64,000 bases of DNA, from assembly GCA_900541685.1 (NCBI GenBank), contig UQKM01000012.1, forward strand, positions 9,240-73,239. The letters run 5' to 3'. The position numbers were made by a program, and so were the translations under genes. Of this stretch, positions 58,498 through 64,000 are shown one piece after another. The number at the start of each line of letters is the position of its first letter. Within the stretch, counting starts at the first letter, position 1. The notes beneath the pieces are model-generated. The model had not been told where the DNA came from, searched no databases, and saw only the letters and a list, made by a program, of their open reading frames with translations. The stretch comes from an uncultured Collinsella sp. (GTDB taxonomy: Bacteria; Actinomycetota; Coriobacteriia; Coriobacteriales; Coriobacteriaceae).

Positions 58498-59181
58498 ATG
58501 AGCGCTGTGTCCTTGGATGTAACTCCTAAGGGATCGGTCGAGATCGAGACGCTCGTAAACGGTCCCATTCAGACCAATAGCTATGCTGTTATTTCGGACA
58601 ATGAGTGCGTGATTATCGACCCCGCATGGGAAGGTGAGCGCTTGGTGGAGCATATTCGAGCCGAACATCCCGGCGTACACGTGCTTGGCGCCGTATGCAC
58701 TCATGGCCATGCCGATCATGTTGGTGGTGTTGCCGGCGTGCGAACCACCGTTGGCGAGGGCTGCCAGTATGAGCTGTGTGCTAAGGATGCGGCGGTGCCG
58801 CATGCGAACATCAAGGAACAGCGAGCTATGTGGGGCATTGAGACGCCCGACCCCGGGGAGCCGACGTGCCTGCTCGCCGAGGGCGATGCTCTCGAGGTGG
58901 GCGATATCTGCCTGCAGGTGATCGAGACACCAGGGCATACGCCGGGCGGGATCGTCTTGTTTGCTGCCACCGAGCAGGGGAACATTGCCTTTGTGGGTGA
59001 CACGCTGTTTCCCGGCAGCCACGGCCGTACCGATCTTTCCGGCGGAGACGAGGCAGCGATTCTGCGCTCGCTTTCCAAGCTCGCCCGGCTTCTCCCGCCC
59101 GATACCGTTTGCCTAACCGGCCATGGCGATTCGACTACCGTGGCACGCGAGCTCATGCAGAACCCTTTCATGCAGATGTAG
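58498..59181 (+). CDS. MBL-fold metallo-hydrolase (glyoxalase II-like)
   Basis: 227 residues. HGHADHVGG near 64-72 is the HxHxDH zinc motif, IETPGHTPGGIVLF and FVGDTLFPGSHGRTDL follow, and CLTGHGDSTTV closes the site. The family hydrolyses thioesters such as S-lactoylglutathione, but many members have other roles. Start at 58498 has GAGAGGAG 7 bases upstream. TACACT near 58450 could be its -10 box, so it may have its own promoter. Confidence 0.9.
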   Translation: MSAVSLDVTPKGSVEIETLVNGPIQTNSYAVISDNECVIIDPAWEGERLVEHIRAEHPGVHVLGAVCTHGHADHVGGVAGVRTTVGEGCQYELCAKDAAVPHANIKEQRAMWGIETPDPGEPTCLLAEGDALEVGDICLQVIETPGHTPGGIVLFAATEQGNIAFVGDTLFPGSHGRTDLSGGDEAAILRSLSKLARLLPPDTVCLTGHGDSTTVARELMQNPFMQM

Positions 59182-59307
59182 CTTAATAGTCGGCTTTGAA
59201 GCACGAGAAGTGTCCAAACGTCAAGCTATTTTTCCCCAACGGGTCGATTCCGTAGGGCAAACGGTCAAAAAAAGTCTGTTTGGACGATATTCGTGAACAA
59301 ACGAACG

Positions 59308-59335
59308 TTTACGCTCGGGTGCGCCGTGGTAAAAT
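59308..59335 (+). promoter_or_regulatory. Promoter candidate of fba
   Basis: TTTACG (59308-59313) and TAAAAT (59330-59335) with 16 bases between, 41 bases before the start. Upstream lies an 8-bp inverted repeat, GTCCAAAC (59212-59219) and GTTTGGAC (59278-59285). Confidence 0.6.
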
Positions 59336-59375
59336 TTCAGGCGTTATCGGAGCAACCTTACAGGAGGTTTCTTTT

Positions 59376-60242
59376 ATGCTCGTCAACGCAGCAGACATGC
59401 TCAAGAAGGCCGAGGCCGGCAAGTACGGTCTTGGTGCCTTCAACACCAACAACCTCGAGTGGACCCTGGCTATTCTCCAGGCCGCCGAGGAGGCCAAGTC
59501 TCCGCTGATCCTTCAGTGCACCGCTGGTGCCGCTAAGTGGATGGGCGGTTTCAAGGTCTGCGCCGACATGGTCAAGGCTGCCGTCGAGGCCACGGGCGTT
59601 ACCGTTCCCGTCGCCCTTCACCTCGATCACGGTTCTTACGAGGACTGCTTCAAGTGCATCGAGGCCGGCTTCACGTCCATCATGTATGACGGCTCTCACG
59701 AGGAGACCTTCCAGCTTAACCTCGACCGCACCAAGGAGCTCGTTGAGCTTGCCCACTCCAAGGGCATGTCCATCGAGGCCGAGGTCGGCGGCATCGGCGG
59801 CACCGAGGACGGCGTGACCTCCAGCGGCGAGCTCGCTGATCCTGCTGAGTGCAAGCAGATCGCTGACCTGGGCGTCGACTTCCTCGCCTGCGGCATCGGC
59901 AACATCCACGGCGTGTACCCTGCCGACTGGGCTGGCCTTTCCTTCGAGCGTCTGGGCGAGATCAAGGCCCAGACCGGCGACCTGCCCCTCGTCCTGCACG
60001 GTGGCACCGGCATCCCCGAGGATCAGATCAAGAAGGCCATCTCCCTGGGCATCTCCAAGATCAACGTCAACACCGACCTGCAGCTCGTCTTCGCCAAGGG
60101 CGTCCGCGAGTACATCGAGGCTGGCAAGGATCAGCAGGGCAAGGGCTTCGACCCCCGCAAGCTCCTCAAGCCTGGTCGCGACAACATCGTTGCCCGCACC
60201 AAGGAGCTCATGGAGGAGTTTGGCTCCGTCAACAAGGCGTAA
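59376..60242 (+). CDS. fba: Class II fructose-bisphosphate aldolase
   Basis: 288 residues. Cleaves fructose-1,6-bisphosphate in glycolysis, zinc-dependent. LHLDHGSYEDC carries the zinc histidine and catalytic aspartate, EAEVGGIGGTEDG, GNIHGVYP, VLHGGTGIPEDQ and INVNTDLQ the remaining active-site parts. The ATG at 59376 has AGGAGG 8 bases upstream; the longer open frame from 59280 is promoter. Codon use is strongly biased toward C-ending codons, as expected for a highly expressed gene. Confidence 0.96.
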   Translation: MLVNAADMLKKAEAGKYGLGAFNTNNLEWTLAILQAAEEAKSPLILQCTAGAAKWMGGFKVCADMVKAAVEATGVTVPVALHLDHGSYEDCFKCIEAGFTSIMYDGSHEETFQLNLDRTKELVELAHSKGMSIEAEVGGIGGTEDGVTSSGELADPAECKQIADLGVDFLACGIGNIHGVYPADWAGLSFERLGEIKAQTGDLPLVLHGGTGIPEDQIKKAISLGISKINVNTDLQLVFAKGVREYIEAGKDQQGKGFDPRKLLKPGRDNIVARTKELMEEFGSVNKA

Positions 60243-60264
60243 GTAGCGGTTTAACTTTCCCGTC

Positions 60265-60357
60265 GGAGGCCCCGTTCACCCTACGCTTTTCCCTTGCGCT
60301 CACCTGGCTTTGCCAGAAGTCGCGCAATGGGAAAAGCTTCGGGTGAACGGGGCCTCC
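60265..60357 (+). terminator. 93-nt near-perfect hairpin terminator after fba
   Basis: GGAGGCCCCGTTCACCC (60265-60281) pairs perfectly with GGGTGAACGGGGCCTCC (60341-60357); inside, GCTTTTCCC pairs with GGGAAAAGC, GCGC with GCGC and CTGGC with GCCAG. It is followed by TTCGTT. Confidence 0.8.
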
Positions 60358-60459
60358 TTCGTTAGCTCGCTGCAGGGTTACTGGGCTGAATTCATTTTTT
60401 ATAGGTACCGTTTATCGGTGTTGATGGCTCCCTTGTTGGGGCTTTCTTTTTTATCTCGC

Positions 60460-60465
60460 TACAAT
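60460..60465 (+). promoter_or_regulatory. -10 box of the transglutaminase-like gene
   Basis: TACAAT, with TTGGGG 18 bases upstream (60436-60441). It contains the ATG at 60464, which is why that ATG is not the start. Confidence 0.5.
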
Positions 60466-60499
60466 GGACTTCAAGAGTTCTAATGACTTGGAGTTTGGT

Positions 60500-61933
60500 A
60501 TGGCTGTTATTAATGTGCTGCCTTCGGATGGGAAGGTTATTGACGAGGGTCCTGTTGGTTGCTCTATTGATGTTTGCTGTGATGACTTTCGTCATCTCGA
60601 TATTGGACTGCCGCCCGAGATTCTTCGACTCAAGGATGCCGGATATTTGGCGCAGGCTGTTGCGGCTTGTGATCGTCTTTTGGGGCAGAATCCTGAGCCT
60701 TCGCTGGCAGCCTGCGTTCGTGCCGAGCGGTATCGCATGCTTGAGACGCCGCTTCATTTTTCGGTGTCGCGCGATCGAGCTATTGCGATGATTCGCGAGG
60801 AGTGGCCTGAGTTTACCGAGGAGCAGTTTGACGACCTGATTGACCGTAAGCGTATTGACTGGCGCTTTATCGATGGCGAGCTGTTCGTTCTCGACAACTT
60901 CCTCGATTCGCTTCGCGTATATCCCAAAGAGGTCCCCGGCATGCGTCCCGATCCTACGGACGGAATTGCACTGCGCAACGAGATGCTCAAGGAGATGGAG
61001 TCGCAAAACGGATTGGCTCGCGTCATTACGCTTAAAGCGTCTGTGTCTGTCCCCGGCGCTCTAGAGGGGGAGACCGTTCGCGCTTGGCTTCCCGTTGCCG
61101 CCACCTGCCGCCAGCAGTCTCGGGTCGAGATTCTCGACATGACGCCGGAGGGTGCTGTTGCTCCCGCGAACGCTTCGGCGCGTACCGTCTCGTGGTCTTC
61201 TTCGAGTGAGCGCTCATTCTCGGTGACCTATCGCTATCACATCGATGCTGCTTATTGTGATGTCTACGGTGGCACACTTCCGGTTCATCCGCGTATGGAC
61301 GCGCCTCTGTCCGAGGATATTTCCGAGGACCGTCCGCACATTGCATTCACGCCGTATCTGCAGCAGCTGACGGCCAGTGTTGTTGACGGACTCGAGGATC
61401 CGCTCGATCGCGCCCGTGCTATCTATGATTACCTGACGCAGCATATCGACTATCGCTATCAGCCGCCGTACTTGCTTTTGGGATCTATTGCCGATGACTG
61501 CGCGCATTCGCTCCGCGGCGATTGCGGCGTTATGGCGCTCACGTTTATCACCATGTGCCGTATCGCGGGCGTGCCTGCCCGTTGGCAGAGCGGCCTGTAC
61601 GTTGCGCCCGATTCGGTGGGGTCGCACGACTGGGCAGAGTTCTATACGCCGCAGGCCGGTTGGCTCAACGCCGACGTGTCATTTGGATCTTCTGCTCGCA
61701 GGATGGGGGAGGAGTGGCGCCGCCGTCACTACTTTGGCAATCTCGACCCGTGGCGTATGGTGGCCAACAATCGATTCCAGGCAGAGCTTGAGCCCTCTTT
61801 CGACGGCATGCGCGAGGACCCTTACGATAACCAGATGGGTGAGGCTTCGGTCGACGGTCGCGGATGCCGTCAGCGCGAGATGCTCCGCACGGTCGAACTC
61901 ATCGAAATGGTTGAAGTTCCATTTTCAGACTAA
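60500..61933 (+). CDS. Transglutaminase-like (cysteine protease fold) protein
   Basis: 477 residues. The C-terminal core has the catalytic triad: cysteine in RGDCGVMALTFITMCRIAGVP, histidine in GSHDWAEFYT and aspartate in WLNADVSFG. The N-terminal 200 residues are helical and not recognised. No signal peptide, so it is presumably cytoplasmic; proteins of this fold act as transglutaminases, proteases or amidases. The ATG at 60500 has TTGGAG 6 bases upstream and lies 35 bases after the -10 box. Its third positions are less C/G-biased at the beginning than in neighbours. It stands alone before the tRNA gene. Confidence 0.85.
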   Translation: MAVINVLPSDGKVIDEGPVGCSIDVCCDDFRHLDIGLPPEILRLKDAGYLAQAVAACDRLLGQNPEPSLAACVRAERYRMLETPLHFSVSRDRAIAMIREEWPEFTEEQFDDLIDRKRIDWRFIDGELFVLDNFLDSLRVYPKEVPGMRPDPTDGIALRNEMLKEMESQNGLARVITLKASVSVPGALEGETVRAWLPVAATCRQQSRVEILDMTPEGAVAPANASARTVSWSSSSERSFSVTYRYHIDAAYCDVYGGTLPVHPRMDAPLSEDISEDRPHIAFTPYLQQLTASVVDGLEDPLDRARAIYDYLTQHIDYRYQPPYLLLGSIADDCAHSLRGDCGVMALTFITMCRIAGVPARWQSGLYVAPDSVGSHDWAEFYTPQAGWLNADVSFGSSARRMGEEWRRRHYFGNLDPWRMVANNRFQAELEPSFDGMREDPYDNQMGEASVDGRGCRQREMLRTVELIEMVEVPFSD

Positions 61934-61972
61934 TCGGCAGAAAGCTGTGATAAACTAACTCACGCATTGCGT

Positions 61973-62059
61973 GCCCGAGTGGCGGAATTGGCAGACGCAG
62001 TGGACTCAAAATCCACCGTTGGCAACAACGTGCGAGTTCGAGTCTCGCCTCGGGCACCA
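61973..62059 (+). tRNA. tRNA-Leu (anticodon CAA)
   Basis: 87 nt including the encoded CCA. The acceptor stem pairs GCCCGAG with CTCGGGC; the anticodon stem GTGGA/TCCAC encloses the loop CTCAAAA, giving anticodon CAA; a long variable arm (CGTTGGCAACAACG) and a T arm with GCGAG-TTCGAGT-CTCGC are present. Confidence 0.95.
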
Positions 62060-62251
62060 TACATGCAAGTGAGCGTTCAAGGGGGTCAAGGCCCCCTTTT
62101 TCGTGCCGAACTCGCGTGAGCGCGCGGAGCGTTAAGCAAACAGGCCTGCGGCCTGTTTGTAGCGGAGCATGGCGAGGGCGCCATGCGCCCGAAGCCCGGG
62201 GCTTCGCGAAGCGAAGGCCCTTCGAGTCTCGCCTCGGGCACCATACATGCA
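62037..62251 (+). repeat. Duplication of the tRNA-Leu 3' end, attachment-site-like
   Basis: A 31-bp direct repeat: 62037-62067 (T loop to 8 bases past CCA) recurs without change at 62221-62251. Both copies are followed by a similar GGGGG...CCCCC terminator. The 153 bases between have a palindrome (CAAACAGGC...GCCTGTTTG near 62137-62160) and no gene. This is the layout left by integration at a tRNA gene. Confidence 0.85.
62079..62102 (+). terminator. Terminator of tRNA-Leu
   Basis: AAGGGGG pairs with CCCCCTT and is followed by TTT. A second copy lies at 62262-62284. Confidence 0.8.
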
Positions 62252-62261
62252 CCTGCGCTTC

Positions 62262-62284
62262 AAGGGGGTTGCGGCCCCCTTTTT
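62262..62284 (+). terminator. Second terminator copy after the duplicated tRNA end
   Basis: AAGGGGG and CCCCCTT with a different loop, followed by TTT. It isolates the infC promoter from upstream transcription. Confidence 0.7.
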
Positions 62285-62314
62285 CGTGTACGTAATGTGA
62301 TAACGCGCGGTACG

Positions 62315-62505
62315 TGTTATTATTCACAAGGCGTTGTTCCCGCAATGCCCTAAAGAGGAACCCGAGGGTTCCCACCTTTTGGCGCCAATGAGCAGCTGAC
62401 TGGTCATACAACTTAGATTCTCTTCCTCAAATCGAGGATGTCTATGTGTACGACCTGGCTGCAAAGAAGCGCCGGGTTATTTTTTTATGAATGGAGGTAG
62501 GGAAA
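62315..62505 (+). promoter_or_regulatory. Extended -10 promoter and long leader of infC
   Basis: TGTTATTAT (62315-62323) is an extended -10 box. The leader that follows is about 170 nt and has a small hairpin, GGAACCC (62357-62363) with GGGTTCC (62366-62372). In many bacteria this leader carries autoregulation by IF3 or by ribosomal protein L20; no exact class is recognised here. The ribosome-binding site GGAGGT is at 62493-62498. Confidence 0.6.
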
Positions 62506-63060
62506 ATAGCTAAGTCTGATGACACCCGCATCAACGACGAGATCACTGCATCTTCGTGCCGTTTGATTGGCGTCGATGGCTCACAGCTCGGCCTGTTCGC
62601 CATCCGCGATGCCCAGCGCGTCGCTGACGATCAGGGTCTCGACCTGGTCGAGATCGCTCCCAACGCGGAGCCGCCGGTCTGCAAGGTCATGGACTACGGT
62701 AAGTTCAAGTACCAGCAGGCCATGAAGGCCAAGGCCGCTCGTAAGAACCAGTCCAAGGTCGAGGTCAAGGAAATGAAGTTCCGACCTAAGATTGACGTTG
62801 GCGATTACGAGACCAAGAAGGGCCACGTTCTGCGTTTCCTCAAGAAGGGCGCACGCGTTAAGATCACCATCATGTTCCGCGGCCGTGAGATGGCTCATCC
62901 GGAGCAGGGTCTTAACGTTCTCGAGCGTCTCGCCGAGGATCTCAAGCCTTACGCTACGGTCGAGTCCAAGCCTAAGATGGAAGGCCGTAACATGCTTATG
63001 CTGCTCGCCCCGATTAAGGGCGCCTTCGATGAGGATAAAGCGGCAAGCGATACCGAGTAA
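62506..63060 (+). CDS. infC: Translation initiation factor IF-3, probable AUA start
   Basis: 184 residues. IF3 binds the 30S subunit and controls start-codon fidelity. DDTRINDEI near the N-terminus, DLVEIAPNAEPPVCKVMDYGK in the N-domain, and the C-domain KKGHVLRFLKKGARVKITIMF are typical. The proposed start is ATA at 62506, 7 bases after GGAGGT (62493-62498). The only nearby ATG (62491) overlaps that site and is too close upstream for it. Non-AUG starts in infC are known and allow IF3 to control its own synthesis. First gene of the infC-rpmI-rplT operon. Confidence 0.9.
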   Translation: MAKSDDTRINDEITASSCRLIGVDGSQLGLFAIRDAQRVADDQGLDLVEIAPNAEPPVCKVMDYGKFKYQQAMKAKAARKNQSKVEVKEMKFRPKIDVGDYETKKGHVLRFLKKGARVKITIMFRGREMAHPEQGLNVLERLAEDLKPYATVESKPKMEGRNMLMLLAPIKGAFDEDKAASDTE

Positions 63061-63092
63061 CTAGTGTTCTGTAACCGATTAAGGAGTATTTC

Positions 63093-63284
63093 ATGCCTAA
63101 GATGAAGTCCCACAGCGGCACCAAGAAGCGTTTCCGCAAGACTGGTACCGGCAAGCTTATGCGCGCCAAGGCTTTCAAGAGCCACATCCTGAGCAAGAAG
63201 TCCACCAAGCGTAAGCGTGGCTTCCGTCAGGAGACCGAGATCGCCGCTGCCGACCGCAAGGTCATCAAGTCGCGTCTCGCCTAA
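63093..63284 (+). CDS. rpmI: Ribosomal protein L35
   Basis: 63 residues, basic (MPKMKSHSGTKKRFRKTGTG at the start). AAGGAG lies 7 bases before the ATG. It is second in the infC-rpmI-rplT operon, 32 bases after infC. Confidence 0.97.
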   Translation: MPKMKSHSGTKKRFRKTGTGKLMRAKAFKSHILSKKSTKRKRGFRQETEIAAADRKVIKSRLA

Positions 63285-63330
63285 GTTCGCGTTCCCGTTT
63301 TTCGTTTTACCGTCTAGGAGTTGATAGAAC

Positions 63331-63690
63331 ATGGCACGTATTAAGCGCGCTGTTGCCGCCAAGAAGAAGCGCCGTACCGTTATGCACCGTGCGAAGGGTT
63401 ACTACGGTGCCGCTTCGCGTACTTACAAGCATGCTAAAGAGCAGGTCCAGCACTCCCTGCAGTACCAGTATCGTGATCGCCGCAACAAGAAGCGTGAGAT
63501 CCGTTCTCTCTGGATCACCCGTATCAACGCCGCCGCTCGCCTGAACGACATTTCTTACTCTCAGTTCATGCACGGCCTGAAGGTTGCTGGCATTGAGCTC
63601 GACCGCAAGGTCCTGGCTCAGATGGCTTACGAGGACATCGAGTCCTTCAACGAGCTGGCTACCATCGCCAAGAAGGCCCTCGAGGCCTAA
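63331..63690 (+). CDS. rplT: Ribosomal protein L20
   Basis: 119 residues. MARIKRAVAAKKKRRTVM, AKGYYGAASRTYKHAKEQV and LWITRINAAARLNDISYSQF are typical. L20 binds 23S rRNA early in assembly and often represses this operon by binding its leader. TAGGAG precedes the ATG. A terminator follows 21 bases after the stop. Confidence 0.97.
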   Translation: MARIKRAVAAKKKRRTVMHRAKGYYGAASRTYKHAKEQVQHSLQYQYRDRRNKKREIRSLWITRINAAARLNDISYSQFMHGLKVAGIELDRKVLAQMAYEDIESFNELATIAKKALEA

Positions 63691-63711
63691 TTGATTCTCT
63701 TGAATCGCTAG

Positions 63712-63747
63712 GGGAGTGTCGCGCTGTGCGCGGCGCTCCCTCTTTTT
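63712..63747 (+). terminator. Rho-independent terminator of infC-rpmI-rplT
   Basis: GGGAG...GCGC pairs with GCGC...CTCCC around a short loop, followed by TCTTTTT. Confidence 0.85.
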
Positions 63748-64000
63748 ATCTAGAGCGCTGGTTTATATAGCAAAAGCGCGGGTAGATAGACATTTACAGG
63801 TGACCGATCTTTATATATCTCTTAATCGAAGGGTCATCATCTGATACGTGCAGTATTTCTGCACCAGCCTTTCTATTACTTATATAGGAAGCGATATGTT
63901 GTGTAGAACTTGTGAAGAGTGGAATTGACGTCCCACAGAGCTTCTCGGTCTGGCAATATATCTCCTTGCCGCGCGGCCCGGTCGGACCGGATCAGCCGCC
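63748..64000 (+). other. AT-rich region, possibly promoter and start of a next gene
   Basis: From 63748 to about 63905 the DNA is AT-rich with several TATA-like stretches (TTTATATAT near 63809, TTATATAGG near 63879) but no gene. From GTG at 63912 a plus-strand frame is open to the right edge (29 codons, including IDVPQSFSVWQYISLPRG), which could be the start of a truncated gene; there is no convincing ribosome-binding site. Confidence 0.3.

Noticed and set aside
55999..59022. A 1007-codon open frame on the minus strand
   Set aside because: Antisense to relA/spoT and the MBL gene; composition of a mirror frame.
62068..62220. A second, degenerate tRNA gene before the duplicated 3' end
   Set aside because: Only the T loop to CCA is repeated; no D arm, anticodon arm or matching 5' acceptor strand is present.
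61899..62411. A 170-codon minus-strand frame across the tRNA gene
   Set aside because: It reads the reverse of tRNA-Leu and of its duplicated 3' end; such frames are commonly mis-annotated next to tRNA genes.
1..64000. CRISPR array, prophage or insertion sequence
   Set aside because: No regularly spaced repeats and no transposase, integrase or phage structural genes are found.

Overview
The window looks like a piece of the chromosome of a GC-rich gut actinobacterium of the class Coriobacteriia, most likely Collinsella or a close relative. This is an inference from strong GC3 codon bias, clear Shine-Dalgarno sites, the RecJ-helicase fusion, the PTS and keto-sugar transport genes, a class II aldolase and the fermentative electron-transfer-flavoprotein complex. 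It has not been tested by a search. Almost all of the window is coding. I see no transposase, integrase, phage or CRISPR genes.

Layout. 1-5.9 kb: the end of a metallophosphoesterase, a LicT/BglG antiterminator with its RNA target and overlapping terminator, an EIIBC sugar permease, a ChbG-type deacetylase and a coiled-coil DUF2130 protein. 5.9-15.5 kb: a DUF3516 Ski2-like helicase, TrmB, a methyltransferase, an XRE/DUF4097 membrane-stress-type pair, an Elp3-like tRNA enzyme and a spermidine-synthase-like protein. 15.5-21.1 kb: a three-gene module on the minus strand (TerB-N/TerB-C protein, BrxD-like P-loop ATPase, Lhr-like helicase), the best candidate here for a poorly described DNA-processing or defence system. 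21.2-25.3 kb: a DUF554 membrane protein and a five-gene set of exported proteins, one with an LAQTG sortase-type tail. 25.6-29.2 kb: an FAD-linked hydroxyacid oxidase with EtfB and a ferredoxin-fused EtfA, probably an electron-confurcating lactate-type dehydrogenase.

29.2-42.8 kb: an HD hydrolase, AzlCD, KdgT, a GGDEF protein, a DMT transporter, a large single-chain PurL, a CPA2-type antiporter, an SDR and homoserine dehydrogenase. 42.8-48.2 kb: an AT-rich leader with a Leu-rich mini-ORF, then a complete livJHMGF branched-chain amino acid ABC operon. 48.2-52.5 kb: dense palindromic repeats, a padR-DUF1700 operon ending in a short membrane gene, CutC, a HIT-fold DUF4931 protein and a bile-acid:sodium-symporter-family carrier. 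52.7-60.2 kb: the RecJ-helicase fusion, a RelA/SpoT enzyme, an MBL-fold hydrolase and fructose-bisphosphate aldolase. 60.5-64 kb: a transglutaminase-like protein, tRNA-Leu(CAA) whose 3' end is duplicated 184 bp downstream, and infC-rpmI-rplT, where infC appears to start at an AUA codon.

Two themes recur. First, several operons carry readable cis-control: RAT/terminator, padR promoter-operator, liv leader, infC leader and a possible leaderless elp3-like mRNA. Second, intergenic palindromes built around GGGGAC(A/G) appear at several separate places and look like a dispersed repeat family.
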